Assembly (NCBI RefSeq): GCF_000143985.1
Contig: NC_014364.1
Location: forward strand, 3,906,001 to 3,970,000
Source: Sediminispirochaeta smaragdinae DSM 11293
GTDB lineage: Bacteria; Spirochaetota; Spirochaetia; DSM-16054; Sediminispirochaetaceae
DNA: 64,000 bases
Direction: 5' to 3'
A program made the translations under genes and the position numbers. Shown here piece by piece: positions 9,339 through 16,761 of this stretch. The notes beneath the pieces were generated by a model. That model saw only the letters and a program-made list of their open reading frames with translations, did no database searches and was not told the DNA's origin. Every line of letters begins with the position of its first letter. Position 1 is the stretch's first letter.

Positions 9339-10250
9339 TTACTTCTCGCTCATAGCATAATTCTGGATCAGCGAAATGATCAGCACAATCAGGAAAAACA
9401 CAACGGCAATGGCCGAAGAATAGCCCAGCTGACTATTGATAAAACCGGCTTTATACAGCAGATACACAACTGAAGTTGTTGAATGGTTTGGACCACCGTT
9501 CGTCAAAACATAGACCTGGGTGAAAAGCTTCAGGGTATTGATGGTCGTGGAAATAAGGACATAGACCAGGGTGTTTTTCAGCAGAGGCACGGTGATGTAA
9601 AGAAATTTCTGAACAATGCTGCAACCGTCCAGACGACCTGCTTCGTAAAGCTCTTCCGGAATATACTGCAGCCCCCCCAGGATTATTATCATCTGTAGAC
9701 CTAAGGATTGCCATATGTACATAACGGCAATACAGAACAGGGCCTGATTCGAGTTCTGAAGCCAGCTCTGAGGTGGTATTCCTATCAATCCTAAAAAAGA
9801 ATTAAGAAGCCCGCTCTCTCCCGGCGAAAAAATAAAAGACCAAACAACCGCCACGACGGTCATTGTCACGACCTGCGGGCTAAAGTAAATCGCCCGGAAG
9901 GTTTTCACTCCCTTTACCTGCCTGTTTACGAACACGGCTAAGATGGTACCAATTACCATAATGGCGGGTACGACCATAAGCGCGTAGAGACCGGTATTGA
10001 CGAAAGCCTTTGCCGCGATATCGTTTGAAAAAATTTTCAGATAGTTTCCCACCCCAACAAACTCTGTCGATCGTCCTATCCGCGGAACAAGCATCTTATT
10101 TGTAAAGGAATACGCAATCGAGAGACAAAAAGGGATAAGGTAAAACAAAAAAACCGAAAGCAGTGCAGGCGCACAAAACAGCCAGGCCGTTGCTGTTTGC
10201 CCGTCACGAATGTGATGACTTCTTCTCAACGAAATGCTTCTTCTATTCAT
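9339..10250 (-). CDS. Carbohydrate ABC transporter permease (MalF-type)
   Basis: A CUT1 permease of about 303 residues with an N-terminal membrane anchor (AWLFCAPALLSVFLFYLIPF) and the EAA loop ELYEAGRLDGCSIVQKFLYITVPLL. The frame is open to 10286, but that ATG has no ribosome site. The ATG at 10250 has CGGAG ten bases upstream, so I start there. It is translated with the MalG-type partner. The gap to the binding-protein gene contains a perfect stem-loop. Confidence 0.9.
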   Translation of the reverse strand: MNRRSISLRRSHHIRDGQTATAWLFCAPALLSVFLFYLIPFCLSIAYSFTNKMLVPRIGRSTEFVGVGNYLKIFSNDIAAKAFVNTGLYALMVVPAIMVIGTILAVFVNRQVKGVKTFRAIYFSPQVVTMTVVAVVWSFIFSPGESGLLNSFLGLIGIPPQSWLQNSNQALFCIAVMYIWQSLGLQMIIILGGLQYIPEELYEAGRLDGCSIVQKFLYITVPLLKNTLVYVLISTTINTLKLFTQVYVLTNGGPNHSTTSVVYLLYKAGFINSQLGYSSAIAVVFFLIVLIISLIQNYAMSEK

Positions 10251-10280
10251 GGTAAAGATACTCCGAAGTGCAAGAAAGGA

Positions 10281-10302
10281 GGGCATACGAAACTGTATGC
10301 CC
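10281..10302. promoter_or_regulatory. Intercistronic stem-loop between binding-protein and permease genes
   Basis: GGGCATAC (10281-10288) and GTATGCCC (10295-10302) pair perfectly around six bases. The hairpin follows the binding-protein stop codon (10325) and precedes the permease start. No clear U-run follows it. Such hairpins usually protect the upstream message and give more binding protein than permease. Confidence 0.6.
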
Positions 10303-10324
10303 CCGTATTGGTTAAGACAATCGC

Positions 10325-11605
10325 TTATTTATTCCAACCGTTATCTTTGATGATTTCATCTATGGACACAGCCGTGTTGTGTAAGGTCGTCGCAGCATCT
10401 GAACCGGCTATAATATCGGCTGTAGCCGACTGTACTGCACTATAGATCGTCATATGAGCAGGGGTTAAAGGCCTGAGAACAGATATACCGGCTTCCAACT
10501 GTTCACGGTACAAATAAAGGCGTCCACCTTTTTGAAGTTCAGGGTTGCCGTTCATAACCGATTTTCTCGAGGGAATAGCCCCGTTGAAGCCCGTTACCAG
10601 GTTGATGTTTTCAGGATCAAGGCTCTTTTCAATTACCTTCCATACCACATCTGCAGTACCGTTTTCGCTTGCCGAAGTCGTCATTGCCCAGACCGTTGAA
10701 CCGGAACATGTATAGACCCCATTACCGAAATCGGGGATTGGCACCAGGATGGCATCATCACCGAGATTTGTCACATGGTCCTTGTACTTCCAATGTCCAA
10801 GCAGGGCTATTGCACTTTCTTTTCTTCCGTAAAAACCATTCTCATAGTCACAAGCGCCATTCATATAGCCCTTGTCGATAAGCCATGAGATATAATCATA
10901 GGCAGCGATGGTTTCCGGGCTATCCAGGGTCCCTTCCGTCAGCATGGTATCACGATTGATGAAATCACCGCCAAAGCTTGCTACAACCGGCAAATACATA
11001 AAATACAGGGAAGAAGGCTTGTTCTGCCGAATATAGATCGGATACGGTACTCCATCTGCCTTCAGCCTTGCCAGGGCATCCTCGAACTCTTTTCTGTCCC
11101 ATGCATCCTTGTAACTTGTGGGTATTCTGATTCCTGCATGTTCCAGCATGCTCTTGTTCGCCCACATCGCCATCCCTGCATCAAACTGCGCAGTGGTAAT
11201 GAATTTCCCATCATAGGTGGATTCCGCTATCACCGAGGGAATCAAATCGTTTTTCAGCGTATCGGGTATTCGTCCGTCAAGAGATGCTATTAATCCGGCC
11301 TCGTAGTAGGATGGGATCTGAAGATAGTCAACAACGACCATGTCAGGAGCATCCCCGACAACGGGAGCCATCTTCAGTTTACTATCAAGCTCATCCTTCG
11401 GATAATACTCATCATTAATGACGATACCCAATGCCGATTCCATGTTGTCGAACATGCGCCTGTAGATATCATCCTCTGCACCACTGCTGACCCACACCTT
11501 GATCTGCGCCGTATCACCTGCAGCAGACGACTCTTGCTTACCTTCCGCAACGACCGAAGCCAAAGGAAGAAGAAGCACAAGCAGGACAAGAACCGCTTTT
11601 TTCAT
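10325..11605 (-). CDS. Extracellular sugar-binding protein of ABC transporter
   Basis: A 426-residue family-1 solute-binding protein. The frame is open to 11680, but the ATG at 11605 is followed by a classic signal peptide (MKKAVLVLLVLLLPLASVVA) and preceded by GAGGAGAG. No lipobox cysteine is visible, so it is probably a soluble periplasmic protein with cleavage after SVVA. The mature part has the usual binding-protein pattern (IKVWVSSGAEDDIYRRMF, MVVVDYLQIPSYYEAGLIASLDGRIP, GSTVWAMTTSA). It is the first gene of the five-gene operon. The ligand is unknown; the neighbouring phosphoesterases suggest a phosphorylated or phosphodiester-linked sugar. Confidence 0.9.
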   Translation of the reverse strand: MKKAVLVLLVLLLPLASVVAEGKQESSAAGDTAQIKVWVSSGAEDDIYRRMFDNMESALGIVINDEYYPKDELDSKLKMAPVVGDAPDMVVVDYLQIPSYYEAGLIASLDGRIPDTLKNDLIPSVIAESTYDGKFITTAQFDAGMAMWANKSMLEHAGIRIPTSYKDAWDRKEFEDALARLKADGVPYPIYIRQNKPSSLYFMYLPVVASFGGDFINRDTMLTEGTLDSPETIAAYDYISWLIDKGYMNGACDYENGFYGRKESAIALLGHWKYKDHVTNLGDDAILVPIPDFGNGVYTCSGSTVWAMTTSASENGTADVVWKVIEKSLDPENINLVTGFNGAIPSRKSVMNGNPELQKGGRLYLYREQLEAGISVLRPLTPAHMTIYSAVQSATADIIAGSDAATTLHNTAVSIDEIIKDNGWNK

Positions 11606-11908
11606 AAAACACTCTCCTCTATAAAAAATAAAAAAGTCAACCGCTTGACATATAAAAAGCAAAATGCTTTCCATATCCACAACAAAACTACACGTAACAT
11701 CAGGTATATCGATGTCAATTAATACTTTATTAACCGTTTTCTAACATTTTTCTCATTTTTCGTCAGTATACGCCATATTATCCATATGTCAAGCGGTAAA
11801 TATATTTATTATATCAATCGATTGACATACCATTTTGATATGTTTATCATCACCGCAGTTTACCGGCAAAGCCCTGTTCCCATACCCCGTTTAAAAAGGA
11901 GCTGTTGT
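11606..11908. promoter_or_regulatory. Divergent regulatory region with three LacI-type operators
   Basis: This gene-free stretch of 303 bases is A/T-rich and separates the ABC operon (minus) from the phosphoesterase pair (plus). It holds three sites of the form TCAA-N-CG-N-TTGA. TCAACCGCTTGA lies at 11637-11648 in the leader of the ABC operon, TCAAGCGGTAAA (degenerate right half) at 11789-11800, and the perfect palindrome TCAATCGATTGA at 11814-11825. The last overlaps a plus-strand promoter: TTGACA 11822-11827, 17-base spacer, TATCAT 11845-11850. On the minus strand TTGACA at 11713-11718 has only a weak -10. The local LacI regulator is the likely ligand. Confidence 0.75.
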
Positions 11909-12700
11909 ATGAAGTTGCTTGTCGTCTCAGATATACACAGTAATATCTGGGCGCTTGAGACGATTCTTTCGGCGGAAAAAGCGTATGATCAACTATGTTG
12001 TGCGGGAGATCTTGTCGATTACGGGATAGCACCGAAAGAGGTCATATCGACATTACGACAAAAAAAAGAGAATTCCATGATTGTACAGGGGAATCACGAT
12101 CGCCATGTCGTTAAAACATATCATGAACATGGATTCCGCAACATTGCTCCCGCGATGTATAAATGGGTGCACTATAACTGTGAAAGGTTATCGAATCAGG
12201 ATATTTCATATCTATCCGCTTTGCCCCTCCACCGTTTCTTTGAGGCCGACGGTTGGCACTACCTTATGCAACATCAGTACGATGAGGCCTACGGCTGCAT
12301 AGAAACCCCACACCAGTTTGAGCTTTACTGGAAATCTCATACGCCCAAGAAATATTGGAATGCGGAGCGAAAAAGAATGATTTTCGGACATTCACACAGA
12401 CAATGCAGGCATCAACTGGCAACCGGGATGGAATGGATAAATCCAGGCAGTGTATCATACCGCCGCCCGGACGATCCCGATAAATCGGCACATTATGCAT
12501 GTATCGAACATGGAGTGCTTACACTCAAACGGGTCCCGTATGACAGAACGCCTCAATTGGAAGAGGCAAGAAGATATCATGCACACCATGCAATGATGGA
12601 GACAGAATTACAGGATTTTTTCTTTTTCTTTGGATCAGCAGAAACATCGCGAGATCCCCTCCCCATAATAGAAAAAGAGAGCAAAAGGATAAACATATGA
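11909..12700 (+). CDS. Calcineurin-like metallophosphoesterase
   Basis: This 263-residue phosphoesterase carries the complete metal-site series: LLVVSDIHSN at the N-terminus, CCAGDLVDYG near 35, VQGNHDRHV near 60, IFGHSHRQC and WINPGSVSYRRPDD near 180-195. It belongs to the YfcE/MJ0936 branch, which hydrolyses phosphodiesters or phosphomonoesters in the cytoplasm. The frame opens at 11786, but the ATG at 11909 has AAAAGGAG eight bases upstream and begins exactly at the conserved domain. It overlaps the next gene by four bases (ATGA). Its promoter is overlapped by a LacI-type operator shared with the divergent sugar ABC operon. Confidence 0.9.
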   Translation: MKLLVVSDIHSNIWALETILSAEKAYDQLCCAGDLVDYGIAPKEVISTLRQKKENSMIVQGNHDRHVVKTYHEHGFRNIAPAMYKWVHYNCERLSNQDISYLSALPLHRFFEADGWHYLMQHQYDEAYGCIETPHQFELYWKSHTPKKYWNAERKRMIFGHSHRQCRHQLATGMEWINPGSVSYRRPDDPDKSAHYACIEHGVLTLKRVPYDRTPQLEEARRYHAHHAMMETELQDFFFFFGSAETSRDPLPIIEKESKRINI

Positions 12701-13386
12701 AAGCATTACGGCGATGGAACCTGCAAGGAGTGGCGAACTTTCGAGATTTGGGAGGCTATCCGTGTAAAAACGGGGGGGCAACCCGATACGGAATATTTTT
12801 CCGTTCCACACATCTCCATCATGCAACGGAAGAGGACCTGAAGGTGCTACAAAAGGCACACATCGACACCATAATCGATTTACGCTATGAAGAGGAAAGA
12901 GAGCTCTCTCCCGATAGAATTCCGGAAGGCGCATTATATCATCACATCTCCTTAATGGGCCGTGTTGAAGTAAAAGATATCAATGTAAACTCTTCTGTCG
13001 TCGATACACGTACCCTCCATCGAATGTATCGCCAAATTCTTACCTTCGGACAGGAAGAGATAGCAAAAACCCTCAACATCCTCGCCAATGCAGGAACGGC
13101 GATCTATCATTGTGCCGCGGGAAAGGACCGCACCGGCATCATAAGCATGTTTTTACTGAGCATTGCCGATGTTCCGAAGGAAGACATCATCGCCGATTAT
13201 GAGGTGAGTCATAGCTATATCCGAGATTTCACGAGCGACATATCGGGATCAAACTACTACAACATGCAGCTTGTTCTAGAATTTCTGGAAAAACGCTACG
13301 GCGGTGCGGTTCCCTATCTCAAAGCAATCGGAATCGACGAGACGACGCTTCATACGATACGCTCGAAATTCATCCTTTCTGCATAG
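12697..13386 (+). CDS. Tyrosine-phosphatase-superfamily protein
   Basis: This 229-residue protein has the Tyr-phosphatase-3 pattern: GVANFRDLGGYPCKNGG at the N-terminus, IIDLRYEEERELSPDR near 65, and the P-loop YHCAAGKDRTG (catalytic Cys, HCxxGKDRTG). Lysine and aspartate in the P-loop are also found in phosphatases acting on phosphoinositides or inositol phosphates, so the substrate need not be a protein. It is translationally coupled to the phosphoesterase upstream and controlled with the ABC operon. I infer dephosphorylation of an imported compound or its breakdown product. Confidence 0.85.
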   Translation: MKALRRWNLQGVANFRDLGGYPCKNGGATRYGIFFRSTHLHHATEEDLKVLQKAHIDTIIDLRYEEERELSPDRIPEGALYHHISLMGRVEVKDINVNSSVVDTRTLHRMYRQILTFGQEEIAKTLNILANAGTAIYHCAAGKDRTGIISMFLLSIADVPKEDIIADYEVSHSYIRDFTSDISGSNYYNMQLVLEFLEKRYGGAVPYLKAIGIDETTLHTIRSKFILSA

Positions 13387-13390
13387 TCGT

Positions 13391-13497
13391 TCCCGGGGGG
13401 AGCGGAAAAGCCGCCCGGCCGCCCCGGCGGAGGGGACGAAGCCGGAAGAGGCGGACGGAGAAAGCGGCTTTGCAGCGAGGGGGCGGCTGCCCCCCTC
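13391..13497. repeat. GC-rich inverted-repeat block
   Basis: A block far richer in G and C than its surroundings. It contains nested complementary arms: AAAGCCGC (13407-13414) with GCGGCTTT (13464-13471), and GAGGGGG (13477-13483) with CCCCCTC (13491-13497). Seven As follow on the plus strand, which is the wrong polarity for an intrinsic terminator of the phosphatase gene ending at 13386. It may be a structured 3' end or an unrelated repeat element. Confidence 0.4.
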
Positions 13498-13511
13498 AAA
13501 AAAATACCTAC

Positions 13512-13654
13512 TGTTCCGAATCCTGGTGATTGGAGGAACATAACTCCTTTTCCCGCAGCCACCTGGAGGACAAAGCATAGAAAAAAGCGAGTATCGGCAC
13601 TAAATCGAGTCTGTTACAGGGAAAAGGGCATGCAGACCACCAGGATTCGGAACA
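13512..13654. mobile_element. MITE-like element A (143 bp)
   Basis: The ends are perfect 17-base inverted repeats, TGTTCCGAATCCTGGTG (13512-13528) and its complement (13638-13654). They match the ends of the transposase-bearing element at 29564-32079 (TGTCCGGAATCGTGGTG) in 14 of 17 positions. There is no open frame inside. The flanks (CTAC on the left, CTAA on the right) resemble those of the other copies. This is a non-autonomous element that the outer transposase could move. Confidence 0.8.
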
Positions 13655-13665
13655 CTAAAAAAAGG

Positions 13666-16644
13666 TCACCGTCGAAAGAAGGCCTCCCGAAGACGCTCCA
13701 GTGAAAGCTCTGCGGTGGAAGAAAGACGCAAGGCGGCCCCCTCGAGATAGCCACCGATACCGACGGAGAGCATTCCGGCGGCGTTTATGGCGTCGATACC
13801 GGCCTGAGCGTCCTCTATGCCAATACAGTTGCGGTAGGGAACCCCCAAGAGCTCGGCGGCAAGGAAGAATTGTTCCGGATCGGGTTTGCCCTTCTTAAGA
13901 GCGCCGGGATCGGTTACCACATCAAAGCGGTCGGAGATCCCCAGGTAGCCGAGAATAGCACTTGCATTTCTGCTTGCCGAAGCAAGGGCGGTACGAATGC
14001 CTGCCTCATGTAACGCCGAAAGAAGGGCATCAATCCCGGGAAGCAGATCGTCCGGGGTAATACGGGCAATCAGTTTTTTGTAGTATTCGTTTTTTCTGGC
14101 GGCGAAGGAGGCCTTTTCCTCAGGGCTGTAGCTGCGCGTACCGCGGGCGAGAAGTAGCTCAAGGCTTGCCATTCTGCCTACCCCTTTGAGATTGTTGTTG
14201 AACTGCCGGTCAAAGGGAATCTCAAGCTCGTCGCAGAGTTGCTTCCAGGCGAGGTAATGATATTCGGCCGAATCGGTGATAACGCCGTCGAGGTCGAAGA
14301 TCACCGCTTCAAGCTCTGGTCTCATGCTTATCACCAGGGGAGCGCCGGGAAAAATCTTATGTCTGCGTCCTTCATGAAAAATGGTCAGCGCCTCTCCCCG
14401 CTTGATCCGGTAGGAGACCTCTTCATGTCCGATGCTGACCTCGAGGGCCGAATGGCCCTTTCTCAGGGAAAAAGAAAGACGGCTCCAGGCTGCCGGCAGG
14501 GCGGGAGCAAATCTAAGCATGCCGTCGTAATCTTCCAGTCCGGCAAAGCCGTAAACAAGGCTGATCCATGATCCGGCCATGGCGGCGGCGTGGATGCCGT
14601 CCCGGACATTGCCGTTGACATCGTCCAGGTCCATCCTCACGCTGCGTGTGAAATGTCGGTAACTTTCCTCATCGTAGCCGAGCCGGGCGGCCATCACCCC
14701 TTGGATGCAGGGACTGAGGGAGGAGTCGGCGGTGGTCAGGGGATCGTAATAGTCGAAGTCGCGTTTTTTCTGGGCATGGGAGAAGTAGCGCCCCAACAGC
14801 ATCTGGGCAAGGACAAGGTCCGCCTGTTTAAGGATCTGGTAGCGGTAGATGGTAAGGGGGTGGTAATGAAGGAGCAGGGGACGTCGCTCGCTGGGGATGG
14901 AGGCCCGCTCCCATCGAGCTTTGGAGAGAAAGGTGTCGTCCTGGGGGGTAACACCGAGCTCTTCGTTGTAGGGAAGGTACATGGCATCCGCGGCCGTAAG
15001 CCACGCCTCGGGCTCTCCGGGATCAAGGCCGATGGAGTCGACAAGGCCTTTCCATGCCTCCGGCTGTCGCTTTTTCAAGAGATCGAGGAAACGAACCGCA
15101 CTTCGAAGATTCTCTCGGGCCATGAGGTTGGTATAGTAGTTATTATCTACCAGTGCAGTATATTCATCGGGTCCGGTAACGCAGTTGATACAGAAAGCAC
15201 CGCCGCGGGAGGGGATGAAGTCTCCGAAACCGTACCAGAAACGGGCGGTCTCGAGGAGAATCTCTACTCCATGAGCCAGAAAGCTCTCGTCACCGCTTAC
15301 ATCAAGGTACTTTACCACTGCATAGGCGATATCGGCATTAATGTGATACTGAGCGGTGCCTGCGGGAAAAAAGGCAGAGGCCTCGTTTCCGTTGATGGTT
15401 CGCCAGGGATAAAGAGCCCCGGGATAGCCGAGCTGGGCTGCCCTGCCTCGGGCATGAGGCAGGATACGGTAGCGGTATTCAAGAAGGTCCCGGGCAATCT
15501 CCGGGCGGGTATAGAGGAAAAAGGGAAGCGCATAGATCTCCGTGTCCCAGAAAAAATGTCCTTCATATCCCTCGCCGGTGAGTCCTTTTGCAGGGAGCGA
15601 GGTTCCCCCTTCCCTTCCGGCTCCCTGCAGCAGATGAAAGAGGTTGAACCGGATACTCTGCTGCACCTCCGGAGCATGTTCAACCAAGAGATCGGCATCT
15701 TCCCAAAAGTGATCAAGAAGTTCTTTCTGTTTGTCCGCGGCCGCATCGAAGCCACAGGAAAGAGCCTCGGAAACGTGCGAAATGGCTTTGGACTCCAACT
15801 GTTGCTCCTCTCCGGCCGCGCCGTGATACCACCCTGCACAAACAACCATCTCCAGCCAATCGCCCGCCTTCATATTCGCCTGAGCCCCGACAATACCACT
15901 GCTGTTACGTTCTTTCCGCCATAGTTCGTAACCCGTTTCACCGGCAGAACAGGAAAGGGAGCGATCCGCAACGACACACATACGAAGGCCGCTCATCTTC
16001 GTAAAATGATTGAGCACGGTACGGTTTTCTTCCTGGCGAACAGACTCGATCCCAAAATCTCCCGGCATAATATGAGAACCGGTACGGGGGTCGTCACCGG
16101 CGGCGAGATTGGAAACATCACCGGAGAGTTCGTGGCGAAGGGAAAAATCACCCCCGCCCTCGATCAGGGTTACCCTATAGGAAATCAGCATGAGATGACG
16201 AGGCTGGTAGGGCACGAGACGACGGCTTTCTATCTTCACCTTCGTACCGGGGACGGAGGAAGGCGACCACATCAGGTTCCGCTTCAGGATCCCGGTGCGA
16301 AGATCAAGCTCCCGGCTATAGGTATCGATATGTGAGCTCGCCGGGGAAAAGGATTCCCCATGTAGATTCAGCGTGAAAAGCGTGGCATCACTACAATTGA
16401 GAATAGTCTGATAGCGATCGGCAAAACCATAGGCCCTTTCACCATAGACAATGGGGCGGCTTTCATAAAAGCCGTTGACATAGCTGCCCCGCCACCATGA
16501 GGCATCCAGCTCTTCATGACAGCCCCGAATGCCGAGATAGCCGTTGCCAAGGGCAAAAAGGGTCTCTTTTGCGGCAATCGTGTCCCTGTCGAAAGATTCT
16601 TCGCGTAAAACCCAGGCATCTATGCCGAACAAATGATGATTCAT
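13666..16644 (-). CDS. GH65 disaccharide phosphorylase fused to beta-phosphoglucomutase
   Basis: This 992-residue fusion has two enzymes. Residues 1 to about 765 form a GH65 phosphorylase: FWDTEIYALPFF, GALYPWRTINGNEASAFFPAG, and GPDEYTALVDNNYYTN with the catalytic acid Glu. From about 774 follows a HAD domain of the beta-phosphoglucomutase type: AVIFDLDGVITDSAEYHY, ASASRNA, KKGKPDPEQF, GIEDAQAGI. GH65 enzymes split an alpha-linked disaccharide with phosphate to glucose plus beta-glucose-1-phosphate, which the mutase converts to glucose-6-phosphate. The frame opens at 16677, but that start lies inside an operator; the ATG at 16644 has GGGGTGG upstream. Maltose, trehalose, kojibiose and nigerose are all possible substrates. 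Confidence 0.9.
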   Translation of the reverse strand: MNHHLFGIDAWVLREESFDRDTIAAKETLFALGNGYLGIRGCHEELDASWWRGSYVNGFYESRPIVYGERAYGFADRYQTILNCSDATLFTLNLHGESFSPASSHIDTYSRELDLRTGILKRNLMWSPSSVPGTKVKIESRRLVPYQPRHLMLISYRVTLIEGGGDFSLRHELSGDVSNLAAGDDPRTGSHIMPGDFGIESVRQEENRTVLNHFTKMSGLRMCVVADRSLSCSAGETGYELWRKERNSSGIVGAQANMKAGDWLEMVVCAGWYHGAAGEEQQLESKAISHVSEALSCGFDAAADKQKELLDHFWEDADLLVEHAPEVQQSIRFNLFHLLQGAGREGGTSLPAKGLTGEGYEGHFFWDTEIYALPFFLYTRPEIARDLLEYRYRILPHARGRAAQLGYPGALYPWRTINGNEASAFFPAGTAQYHINADIAYAVVKYLDVSGDESFLAHGVEILLETARFWYGFGDFIPSRGGAFCINCVTGPDEYTALVDNNYYTNLMARENLRSAVRFLDLLKKRQPEAWKGLVDSIGLDPGEPEAWLTAADAMYLPYNEELGVTPQDDTFLSKARWERASIPSERRPLLLHYHPLTIYRYQILKQADLVLAQMLLGRYFSHAQKKRDFDYYDPLTTADSSLSPCIQGVMAARLGYDEESYRHFTRSVRMDLDDVNGNVRDGIHAAAMAGSWISLVYGFAGLEDYDGMLRFAPALPAAWSRLSFSLRKGHSALEVSIGHEEVSYRIKRGEALTIFHEGRRHKIFPGAPLVISMRPELEAVIFDLDGVITDSAEYHYLAWKQLCDELEIPFDRQFNNNLKGVGRMASLELLLARGTRSYSPEEKASFAARKNEYYKKLIARITPDDLLPGIDALLSALHEAGIRTALASASRNASAILGYLGISDRFDVVTDPGALKKGKPDPEQFFLAAELLGVPYRNCIGIEDAQAGIDAINAAGMLSVGIGGYLEGAALRLSSTAELSLERLREAFFRR

Positions 16645-16660
16645 CCCATTTCCACCCCTT

Positions 16661-16712
16661 TGCACACGGTTGCACAATACATACTTTACGCTGTCCTATT
16701 GCCTATTGTCAA
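16661..16712 (-). promoter_or_regulatory. Promoter and LacI-type operator of the phosphorylase gene
   Basis: On the minus strand TTGACA (16712-16707) is followed after 18 bases by TAAAGT (16688-16683). The operator, TGCACACGGTTGCA on the plus strand, lies at 16661-16674, downstream of the -10 and 17 bases before the start codon. It has the TGCA-NN-CG-NN-TGCA form of LacI-family sites. The identical 14-mer occurs at 29498-29511 before the second ABC operon. Confidence 0.8.
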
Positions 16713-16761
16713 GGAGCACGGGGTGGCTAGAAAAATAAAATGGTGATACGATACCGCAGGT

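Noticed and set aside
14590-15924. A 444-codon open frame on the plus strand
   Set aside because: It lies wholly antisense to the GH65 phosphorylase, has no recognisable domain, and its composition mirrors the true gene. It is a shadow frame.
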